Shown here: positions 8,743-15,103 of the stretch, in pieces
Layout: each line of letters begins with the position of its first letter
Position numbering within the stretch: the first letter of the stretch is position 1
NCBI GenBank assembly: GCA_016713425.1
Contig: JADJPE010000005.1
Span: 1,550,001 to 1,614,000 of the forward strand
Direction of reading: 5' to 3'
Origin: Deltaproteobacteria bacterium
GTDB lineage: Bacteria; Myxococcota; Kuafuiibacteriia; Kuafuiibacteriales; Kuafuiibacteriaceae
Length of the DNA stretch: 64,000 nt
Position numbers and translations under genes: made by a program
Notes under the pieces: generated by a model
The model's input: only the letters and a program-made list of their open reading frames with translations
Databases searched by the model: none
Told to the model about the DNA's origin: nothing

Positions 8743-10119
8743 ATGGTTCGGTCGCAGCTCGCCCAGGACCTGGTCGACATATTTCAGGAAGCGCTCGACG
8801 CGTCTCATGCGGGCAAGGCGGTGGAATCTCGTCTGCAAGTCTCGAGCGGCGCAATTCGCGCGGGCCGCCGCGCCATCGCCCTCGACCGTGTGGAGCGGGT
8901 CGGGATCGTGGCGGTGGGCAAGGCTGCGCCGGCGATGGCGGAGGCGGTCCCCGACGCGATCAAGGACAAGATGACCTTCGGGGTCATCGTCACGAAGAAG
9001 GGCTACGAGCGTCCCGTCGACGGCTTCGAGATTCGCGAGGGCGGTCATCCGGTACCGGATCGTTCGTCCTTACGTGCCGCCGACGAGGTCGTCGAATTGG
9101 TCTCTGAGCTCGGTGAAGAGGACCTGTTGCTCGTCCTTATCTCGGGTGGCGCCAGTGCGCTGCTGACGTCGCCGGTGCCGGCGGTTGGGCTCAATGACAC
9201 CATCACGCTCACCGAGATGATGCTCGAATCCGGGATGGATATCGCGTCGATGAACATGGTCCGTTCGCACTTGTCGCGCGTGAAGGGTGGGCGTCTTGCG
9301 GTGTCGGCGGCGCCGGCCTCGGTGTTGACGTTGGCGCTTTCCGACGTCGTGGGCGACAAGCTTCCGGCGATTGGTGGCGGTCCGACGGTGGCCGATCCTT
9401 CTCGATATCGGGATGCGATTGCCGCGCTCAAGAAGGCTCAGATCCTCGATGCGGTGCCGGAGAGCGTGCGTGAGTACCTCGAGGCGGGCAACCGGGGTGA
9501 GATCCCTGAGTCTCCGAAGCCGGGCGATCCACGCCTTTCGCGTGCCTTCGCCGCGGTGGTGGGCGGACCAAAGACGCTCCTTCGTGCCGCAGCCCGCTCG
9601 GCGCGCGCCAAGGGGCTGCGCGTTCGTTGCGCGACGAAGCCGATCGAAGGCCCGATCGTTGACCTCGTCGAGAAGTATATGGCGCGCGCGGGCTCCATGG
9701 TGAGGAGCGGGACCGGTCGCGAGGTCTTCGTGGCGGTGGGCGAGCCGACGGTGGAAATTGCGCATGAGCTTCGAGGACAAAAGGGCCGCGAAAAGCTCGG
9801 CAAGGGCGGTCGCTCTCAACACATGGCTTTGCTCATGGCTCAGGCGATGGCCGGCGACGAGCACATGGCGTTTCTCTCCGCCGGGACCGATGGAACCGAC
9901 GGCCTCACCGAAGCAGCGGGTGGGATCGTGGATGGCAACACGATGAAGGAGGCCGAGGCGGCCGAGGTCGACATCGCCGATGCGCTGGCTCGCTTCGACA
10001 GCAATACCGCGCTCGGCAAGATTGGCGCTCGCCTCGAGACGGGTCCCACCGACACGAACGTGACCGACCTTCATTTGCTCGCGGTCGAAGGAAAGACTGC
10101 GGCGCGGCGCAAGAAGTGA
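8743..10119 (+). CDS. Glycerate 2-kinase (GckA/TtuD, MOFRL family)
   Basis: Cytoplasmic kinase that phosphorylates D-glycerate to 2-phosphoglycerate and so links glyoxylate/serine-cycle or tartrate-type carbon to lower glycolysis. The 458-residue protein has the family N-terminal domain (ERVGIVAVGKAAPAMAEAV, then LVLISGGASALL) and the C-terminal MOFRL domain with GTDGTDGLTEAAGG. The in-frame TTG at 8707 is rejected in favour of the ATG at 8743, which gives the normal N-terminus. It is divergent from the composite FGE ORF. The next gene starts 7 bases after its stop, so the two are probably co-translated. Confidence 0.92.
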   Translation: MVRSQLAQDLVDIFQEALDASHAGKAVESRLQVSSGAIRAGRRAIALDRVERVGIVAVGKAAPAMAEAVPDAIKDKMTFGVIVTKKGYERPVDGFEIREGGHPVPDRSSLRAADEVVELVSELGEEDLLLVLISGGASALLTSPVPAVGLNDTITLTEMMLESGMDIASMNMVRSHLSRVKGGRLAVSAAPASVLTLALSDVVGDKLPAIGGGPTVADPSRYRDAIAALKKAQILDAVPESVREYLEAGNRGEIPESPKPGDPRLSRAFAAVVGGPKTLLRAAARSARAKGLRVRCATKPIEGPIVDLVEKYMARAGSMVRSGTGREVFVAVGEPTVEIAHELRGQKGREKLGKGGRSQHMALLMAQAMAGDEHMAFLSAGTDGTDGLTEAAGGIVDGNTMKEAEAAEVDIADALARFDSNTALGKIGARLETGPTDTNVTDLHLLAVEGKTAARRKK

Positions 10120-10126
10120 GAACTCG

Positions 10127-11170
10127 GTGAGCGGGCGTACCGAGCTCACCCTCGAAGACAGCCGCGGTCTCGCCTGGCGAGGATGCTTTCGCCGCGATCT
10201 CGACGTGCTGGCTCAGGTCTTCCGGCATGTCGTCGACATCAATCTCGACCGGCTCCGCCGCACGTCCGAGACCATCCCGGAGGTCTGGCAAGCGATGATG
10301 CCGGCGACGGTTCGCATCGAACGCTTCTTGAGCCCGTTGGCGGTCCATCTTTCCGTGATGCCGGCCGCCTCCGTTGTCTCGGCGTCGTCGTTGGGGTCGT
10401 TGGGGTCGTCGGGGTCGTCGGGGTCGGAAGCGGCCGACGATTCTTCGTTACCGTTCGAATCCATGACGAGCGATCTTTCGGCCGGATTCGTCGTTCGGAT
10501 CTCACCGTCTTCTGAGCCCTCGGCTTCGGGCTGGGTTTCTTCGTTTTGGCGCGCGTCGCCGGCGCGCCGCGCCTACGAGGTTGCCCACCGAATTCGAGCG
10601 TTTGGGCTCGCGGCGCCACGTCCGCTTGGATTCTTGGAGCGCGTCCATTCGCCGGCGCGTTCGTTGAGCTTCTCGGCCTTCGAGTTTGTTTCTGGCCCTT
10701 CGCTCTATGAGTTGCGCGAACGGCTTCGGGCGCTCGACGACTTTCGGATCAAGCGCGCGCACATCGACCGGGTCGCCGCCGCGATGCGCGCTCTTCATGC
10801 GCGAGGCATGTCGCTCGGCTCGTTTCGGCTCGGACAGTTTCTGGTTCCGGAGCCTCCCGGGGATGATGGCCATGGCCATGGCCATGGCGATGTCGTGATC
10901 GTCGATCTCGAGGCCGTTCGCGTGCGTTCCCTTCGTCGAAAAGCGCAGGTGCTGATGCTGGCCGAACTCGAACGCGCATTCGCGCGTCCCGCTGGCTTGA
11001 CCAAGACGGACCGCATGCGATTTCTGCGCACGTATCTCCTTCACCAGGGCGGCTCGAGCCGCGCCACTCGGCGTCAACTCTGGACCCTCGCCGCCGCTGA
11101 GGTTCAGCCGAGCTTCTTGTCCGAGCGGTTGCAGCTCGCGGAGGGTTCCCGGCCCGTGCCCATTCGTTGA
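10127..11170 (+). CDS. WaaP/Kdo-kinase-like protein, probable pseudokinase
   Basis: A 347-residue protein with the outline of a lipopolysaccharide core heptose kinase (WaaP / Kdo kinase family): AYEVAHRIRAFGLAAPRPLGF, then FEFVSGPSLYELRERL, LHARGMSLGSFRLGQFLV, VVIVDLEAVRV and a C-terminal helix DRMRFLRTYLL. In the catalytic-loop position, where the family has H-x-D (HGDL or HRDL) and Asn, this protein has SLGSFRLGQ (about residues 229-237). The catalytic Asp and metal-binding Asn therefore appear to be lost, while the later Asp of VDLE is kept. Two repeats sit inside it: SLGSLGSSGSSGSE and GHGHGHG. It starts with GTG 7 bases after glycerate kinase. A non-catalytic or divergent role is inference. 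Confidence 0.6.
   Translation: MSGRTELTLEDSRGLAWRGCFRRDLDVLAQVFRHVVDINLDRLRRTSETIPEVWQAMMPATVRIERFLSPLAVHLSVMPAASVVSASSLGSLGSSGSSGSEAADDSSLPFESMTSDLSAGFVVRISPSSEPSASGWVSSFWRASPARRAYEVAHRIRAFGLAAPRPLGFLERVHSPARSLSFSAFEFVSGPSLYELRERLRALDDFRIKRAHIDRVAAAMRALHARGMSLGSFRLGQFLVPEPPGDDGHGHGHGDVVIVDLEAVRVRSLRRKAQVLMLAELERAFARPAGLTKTDRMRFLRTYLLHQGGSSRATRRQLWTLAAAEVQPSFLSERLQLAEGSRPVPIR
10388..10428 (+). repeat. 9-bp coding minisatellite
   Basis: About four and a half copies of a GGGGTCGTT / GGGGTCGTC unit lie within the WaaP-like gene and encode a Ser/Gly linker. They mark a spacer between its N-terminal part and the kinase-like fold. Confidence 0.8.
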
Positions 11171-11371
11171 AGAGGCGCGGCGCCTGCCCGGTTGGGTGGA
11201 GTAGGCGATGGGTTCGGTCGGGCCTTTGGACTCCTTGGCCACTGGACGAAACCGGCGGCCGACTGGTGAAAACACTTATGTGTTGCGCCGCGCTTCGACT
11301 GAGCGCGACCAAGGGAGGTGTGAGGTTCGCCGGTATCCTGGCCCCGGCGTGCTGTGCGATGAGAAAGAGGT

Positions 11372-12256
11372 ATGGAGGTCAAAAACTCCCGGGCGCTCTT
11401 CATCTGGACGCTGCTGCTCTTTTCGGTTCCTGAGTTCTCGGCCGTCGCGGCGCCGCCTCCGCCACCCCAGACGGTCGCCATTTTGGTGTTGTCAGGCGAC
11501 GAAACGGGCGTTCCGATTTCGGAGATCTACAGCGCGGCGCGGCGCGCGCTCGAGCTCAACACCGCCTACGTGGTTGCGCCCCTCGATGTCATCGGCATCG
11601 CAGAGCGCGAAGACGCGATCCGCGTCTGCGCGGGTCGGGCTGAGTGCTTTGCCGAAAAGGTTCGCTCGAACACGTCCGGTGTCGATGTCCTTCTTGCGAC
11701 GTCCGTCGATGCGCTTGATACCGGGCTCCTCCTTGGGGTTCGGCTGGTGGACGTCCAAGAGGGCAAAGAGCTGGGCGCGACCGGTGATGAAATCGCGGCC
11801 GGGATGTCGTTGCTCGGCGCCATGGAGCGTCAGCTCGCGATGGTGGTGCCCGCGTCGATCTGGGGCAACATCGCAGGGATCGAGGTCGAGACGACGCCTT
11901 CCAATGTTGAAGTCATCGTCGGCACTCGAACTTGCGCTTCGCCGTGCGAGCTCTCGCGCATGATCCCGGGGACCTATCCCGTCACTCTTCGAAAAGGCGG
12001 ATATATCACCTGGACCGGGGAAGTGACGCTCGAGCGCGCGAAGGTCGAGCATCTTTCCCAAGCACTCGTCGAACCCGAAACGAGTATTCTGGAGAGTCCG
12101 GTGCTTTGGGCGGGCGTCGGCGTTGTTCTGGTGGCGACGGCCGTGACCTCGTTCTTTCTGCTTCGGAACAACAGTCAGACCGTCTCTCTTTGCATTGCCC
12201 GCGACGCGTCCCTGTGTTCTGCCCAAGCGAGCGGACTTTCGCCCATGCCGCGATAG
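11372..12256 (+). CDS. PEGA-domain exported protein with C-terminal membrane anchor
   Basis: A 294-residue protein with a signal peptide (hydrophobic IWTLLLFSVPEF, cleavage near AVAAP) and a domain at about residues 33-165 that resembles periplasmic nucleotide- or sugar-fold repeats (TVAILVLSGDETG, GVDVLLATSVDAL). A PEGA beta domain follows (VETTPSNVEVIVGTRTCASPCELSRMIPGTYPVTLRKGGY). A single transmembrane helix lies near the C-terminus (LWAGVGVVLVATAVTSFFLL). PEGA domains are surface or periplasmic beta modules. The ATG has GAAAGAGG upstream. The 201 bases before it hold no gene I can support. It probably acts in the envelope; the exact role is unknown. Confidence 0.75.
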   Translation: MEVKNSRALFIWTLLLFSVPEFSAVAAPPPPPQTVAILVLSGDETGVPISEIYSAARRALELNTAYVVAPLDVIGIAEREDAIRVCAGRAECFAEKVRSNTSGVDVLLATSVDALDTGLLLGVRLVDVQEGKELGATGDEIAAGMSLLGAMERQLAMVVPASIWGNIAGIEVETTPSNVEVIVGTRTCASPCELSRMIPGTYPVTLRKGGYITWTGEVTLERAKVEHLSQALVEPETSILESPVLWAGVGVVLVATAVTSFFLLRNNSQTVSLCIARDASLCSAQASGLSPMPR

Positions 12257-12285
12257 CTACGTCTGATTGCGAACCAAAGCTGAAT

Positions 12286-12299
12286 GCAAGTTAACTTGC
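12286..12299. repeat. Perfect 14-bp palindrome GCAAGTTAACTTGC
   Basis: A perfect inverted repeat lies 29 bases after the PEGA gene stop, in an AT-richer intergenic patch. It has no loop and no T-tract, so it looks more like an operator-type protein-binding site than a terminator. No cognate regulator can be named. Confidence 0.5.
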
Positions 12300-12408
12300 G
12301 ATGATTGAGCGGAGACGGTCTCTCGTTAGACGTCCCATTGAACGTTGGTTGCACTCCGGCGTTGGGACGACGGAGCGAGTTGTTGCTTGATCGCACGGGT
12401 CACGCTCG

Positions 12409-13086
12409 GTGTTAATTCGCCGCGTTTTGGTGCGTCATGTCTCTCTCCCGCGGCCGGCAGCGTTGTATGGCCCAGGCTACGTTCCGCCTGGTCGCCACCT
12501 TCGCCGTCCAGTTCAGTCTGGCCCAGTTCAGTCTGGCCCACAGCGCTCCCATCGCTTCGATGCCGGTTCGCTGGCCCAGGAGGTCGAGAGGCTTCCGCGG
12601 CTCCTCTCGAACGGAGGGCGTCCGATTCAGGCTCGATCGGAGGCTCGACCGGAGGCTCGAGCGGAGGTTCGAACGGAGCCCCAGGTGGGGAGGTTGGTCG
12701 GGAAGCCGGTCGTTAGGCCCCTCATCGGGCCGGCAGTGAAGCCGTTCCCTCCGGCGAACATCTCGGATGCCACGGTTGTTGAACTCGACCGCATCGTTGA
12801 CCGTTTGCGTTGCGTACTCCCCGGGATTCCAACCCTTCGCACGAGAGATCTCGACGCCCGCGGTCCCGCGATTTGTGAGGGCTGGTTCGAGGGCGACCGG
12901 TTTTCGGTCTACTACTCGGGCGTGCCCCCTGAGGTGCTGCCGAAGTTCTTTCGGCTGCTTCAGCGCGAGATCCGTGACGCGCGGCTACCGCTGACGCTCA
13001 CACTCGGCGGGCAGAGCGTCTGCGTCAACGATGTCAAGGCCGTCAAGCGCCGAGCGCTGGCTCACTTTGCGGCGGAGATCGGCGTT
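12409..13086 (+). pseudogene. HAD-type gene, 5' fragment, interrupted by IS110
   Basis: The frame opens at GTG 12409 and reads on to 13470, but the host gene is inferred to stop being host sequence at 13086, where the IS110 element begins. The last host residues (NDVKAVKRRALAHFAAEIGV) resemble the HAD motif III region, where a Lys precedes the helix leading to motif IV. If 13087-14584 is removed, this joins the downstream fragment in frame and gives EIGV-LDIVTFGDSAQPGGND, a good motif IV. The first ~100 codons are low-complexity and another frame at 12437-12739 encodes a signal-peptide-like start, so the true N-terminus is uncertain and a frame error there is possible. Restored length would be about 398 residues. 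Confidence 0.6.
12508..12541 (+). repeat. 15-bp tandem repeat in the 5' part of the interrupted gene
   Basis: Two copies of a unit based on CAGTTCAGTCTGGCC lie side by side. A second repeat with unit GGAGGCTCGA follows at about 12637-12680. Both are low-complexity segments near the uncertain N-terminus. Confidence 0.7.
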
Positions 13087-13140
13087 TCGGTGCAAGTTCG
13101 CCATGTCCGGACGGACACCCCGTGGCATGAAACTGGTAGG

Positions 13141-13320
13141 ATGCGCCGCGTTGGTGGTGGCACAGAGATCGGCGTTTCCTTGGTGCTTCAGCCCGTGTGC
13201 AAGTTGGATCCGGGCTCTACGAGCACCCCGTACTGCGCCATGGAGTCCGCCTATGCGGCTTCGGGAGCGCGCGTTCTAGATTTCGATCACGAGAGCTCCA
13301 CGCCATCACCGACAGGAGTG
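13141..13320 (+). ncRNA. Candidate bridge RNA in the IS110 left end
   Basis: Limits are approximate. GAGATCGGCGTT at 13165-13176 repeats exactly the host sequence at the left insertion site (13075-13086), as a left target guide should; the identity runs 14 bases including the following TC. Just after it a hairpin can form from GGTGCT/AGCACC (13182-13187 with 13222-13227) and AGCCCG/CGGGCT (13190-13195 with 13211-13216). TCTA at 13216-13219 could pair with TAGA of the right target. Further on, TTTCGAT (13281-13287) matches the right-end terminus TTTCGTT in 6 of 7 positions, and CACCGA (13307-13312) is complementary to the first six bases of the left end (TCGGTG). The order target loop then donor loop matches known IS110 bridge RNAs. 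The short matches could be chance; the 14-base one hardly could. Confidence 0.45.
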
Positions 13321-13321
13321 T

Positions 13322-14551
13322 GTGGTGGAAGTTCTTCATGCCCGTTGCGCGGGGCTCGACGTTCACAAGGACACGGTCGTGGCCTGCATTCGAATCGCAT
13401 CCAAAGGAACAGCGACGCAAGATGTGCGAACTTTCCAGACGACGACTTCGCAGTTGTTGGCGTTGTCTGACTGGCTGAGCGAACAAGAGGTGACACATGT
13501 CGCGATGGAGGCGACGGGCGTCTACTGGAAGCCGGTTTGGCACATCCTCGAGGAGTCGTTCGAGCTCGTCCTCGCGAACGCCGCCCATATCAAGAACGTT
13601 CCCGGGCGCAAGACCGACGTGAACGACGCGATGTGGATCTCGGATTTGCTCGCACATGGTCTGATCCGAGGCAGCTTCGTTCCGGAGGCATCCATCCATG
13701 AGCTACGCGCGCTCACGCGAACGCGCAAGCAGCTCGTCCGTGAGAAAGCCCAGCACATGCAGCGGATTCAGAAGACGCTCGAGGATGCGAACATCAAGCT
13801 CGCATCGGTGATCACGGACATTCTCGGAATGACGGGACGCGGGATCCTCGAAGCTCTCATCCGCGGCGAGACCGATCCTGAGAAGCTGGTCGACCGCAGG
13901 CGTGGTCGTCTCAAGGCCACGCGAGCTGAGCTCGTCGAAGCCCTGCGCGGTCGCGTCACTCGGAATCATCGCTTTCTTCTCGAGCTTCACTTGAACCAGA
14001 TCGACGCCCTCGACAAGTCGATCGAGAGCGTGGAGAAGGAGGTCGGCGAGCTGCTGGAGCCCTTTCGAGCTGCCGCCGAGCTCCTGAAGACGATCCCAGG
14101 CGTCAGCGATACCGTCGCCGATGTGATCATCGCGGAGATCGGGGTCGACATGTTGCGCTTTCCAACTGCAGGGCATCTCGTTTCCTGGGCAGGTCTCTGC
14201 CCTGGCAATGATGAGAGCGCCGGCAAACGTCGCTCCACTCGCGTTCGAAAAGGATCTCCGTGGCTCAAGACAACGTTGGTCCAAGCGGCATGGGCGGGAT
14301 CCCGTACGCGCGGAACGTACCTGCGTACACAGTTCCTGCGCCTCAAGACTCGCCGCGGTCCTAAGAAGGCCATCATGGCGGTCGCCGCATCGATGCTGAC
14401 CGCCATCTATTACATGCTCCGAGACTCCGTCCCCTACCGCGATCTTGGCCCCGACTACTTCGACCGCATGGACACGACCAAGGTGACCACCCGCCTGGTT
14501 CGCAGGCTCGAGAGCCTCGGGTTCCATGTCGAGCTCAAGGAGGCATCCTAA
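13322..14551 (+). CDS. IS110-family transposase (DEDD recombinase)
   Basis: A 409-residue transposase. The N-terminal RuvC-like DEDD domain shows GLDVHKDTVVA (first Asp), VAMEATGVYW (Glu) and GRKTDVNDAMWI (Asp pair). The C-terminal Transposase_20 domain shows LLKTIPGVSDTVADVIIAEIG and SWAGLCPGNDESAGKRRS with the conserved catalytic-serine region. All key motifs are present and no frameshift is seen. AGGAG at 13314-13318 precedes GTG codons at 13322 and 13325; either could be the start. This enzyme family inserts and excises its element by RNA-guided recombination without duplicating long target sites. Confidence 0.95.
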   Translation: MVEVLHARCAGLDVHKDTVVACIRIASKGTATQDVRTFQTTTSQLLALSDWLSEQEVTHVAMEATGVYWKPVWHILEESFELVLANAAHIKNVPGRKTDVNDAMWISDLLAHGLIRGSFVPEASIHELRALTRTRKQLVREKAQHMQRIQKTLEDANIKLASVITDILGMTGRGILEALIRGETDPEKLVDRRRGRLKATRAELVEALRGRVTRNHRFLLELHLNQIDALDKSIESVEKEVGELLEPFRAAAELLKTIPGVSDTVADVIIAEIGVDMLRFPTAGHLVSWAGLCPGNDESAGKRRSTRVRKGSPWLKTTLVQAAWAGSRTRGTYLRTQFLRLKTRRGPKKAIMAVAASMLTAIYYMLRDSVPYRDLGPDYFDRMDTTKVTTRLVRRLESLGFHVELKEAS

Positions 14552-14584
14552 GCGAAAACGATCGTCATCAGCCGTGGTTTCGTT

Positions 14585-15103
14585 CTAGACATCGTCACGT
14601 TCGGGGATTCGGCGCAGCCGGGGGGCAACGATGAAACCTTGGTGATGACGGAGAACGGCAATTCGGTGGGGCCGAAGGGCCACGCGAATCCGCTCGCTCA
14701 TCAGACGCGTGCCCGCTTTGCGCGGGGCACGAGCGATGTTCTCTCGCGACTCGATCCGAGGTTGGTGCGCGCAATCGCGACGGACTTCGATGGCACGCTT
14801 ACGATGGAAGGTAGCGTCGCGATCTGGCCGTTCGCTGCCCGCCAGCTCGCGCGCTACATCAACGCTGGTGTGCCGTGTGCCGTGATCACCGGTCGTGGAC
14901 CGAGTGTCTTCGAGCTCGTGCTTCGCCCGCTTCTCGAGGCGGGTGCAGATCCTAGGCGGCTTGCGGCGCTCCGCTTCAGCCTCTTCAATGCGGCCAACTA
15001 CTTGAGCGCTGCTCAGTCGCCGCTCGCGCCGATGCTCGATCCAACGTCGGATGTGATGTCCGACGTAAGGTCTGGCTCGAGCGGATTGGGCGGCGTCGTC
15101 TGA
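14585..15103 (+). pseudogene. HAD-type gene, 3' fragment downstream of IS110
   Basis: Continues the interrupted frame. It opens with LDIVTFGDSAQPGGND, a HAD motif IV, then runs through a linker to IATDFDGTLTMEGS (a HAD motif I with the DxDGT signature) and CAVITGRGPSVFEL (motif II-like), and ends soon after. Motif IV precedes motif I, so either two HAD domains are joined or the order is permuted. The frame contains TTG 14639 and GTG/ATG codons just after it, so a short 154-residue product could still be made. The 3' end overlaps the convergent phosphofructokinase gene by 91 bases, and the last ~20 residues are low-complexity read-through opposite that gene. Confidence 0.6.

Larger units (their letters stand above)
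13087..14584 (+). mobile_element. IS110-family insertion sequence, 1498 bp
   Basis: Boundaries are inferred from the host gene: cutting out 13087-14584 rejoins two coding fragments in frame. The element is flanked by CGTT on both sides (13083-13086 and 14581-14584), which would be the duplicated core typical of IS110 insertion. The layout is a 235-nt non-coding left end, a 409-codon DEDD transposase gene and a 33-nt right end. Total length and asymmetry fit the IS110 group, in which the bridge RNA lies in the long left end, rather than the IS1111 group. No terminal inverted repeats are evident, also as expected. The transposase appears intact, so the element may be active. A shorter alternative based on a 9-bp repeat is recorded under rejected observations. 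Confidence 0.7.

Noticed and set aside
5841..8780. Start of the composite ORF at 8780.
   Set aside because: It would overlap the divergent glycerate kinase, and the extra N-terminus has no signal-like features.
13087..13470. Continuation of the 12409 frame to 13470 as true coding sequence.
   Set aside because: The stretch lies in the IS left end and transposase, contains strong hairpins, and the last part simply reads the transposase gene in a wrong frame.
13281..14589. Alternative IS110 limits using the 9-bp direct repeat CGTTCTAGA (13272-13280 and 14581-14589), which would also restore a frame.
   Set aside because: It would leave only about 41 nt of left end, too short for a bridge RNA. 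It does not explain the 14-base repeat at 13075 and 13165, and it gives a poor spacing between the HAD Lys region and motif IV. It stays possible but less likely.
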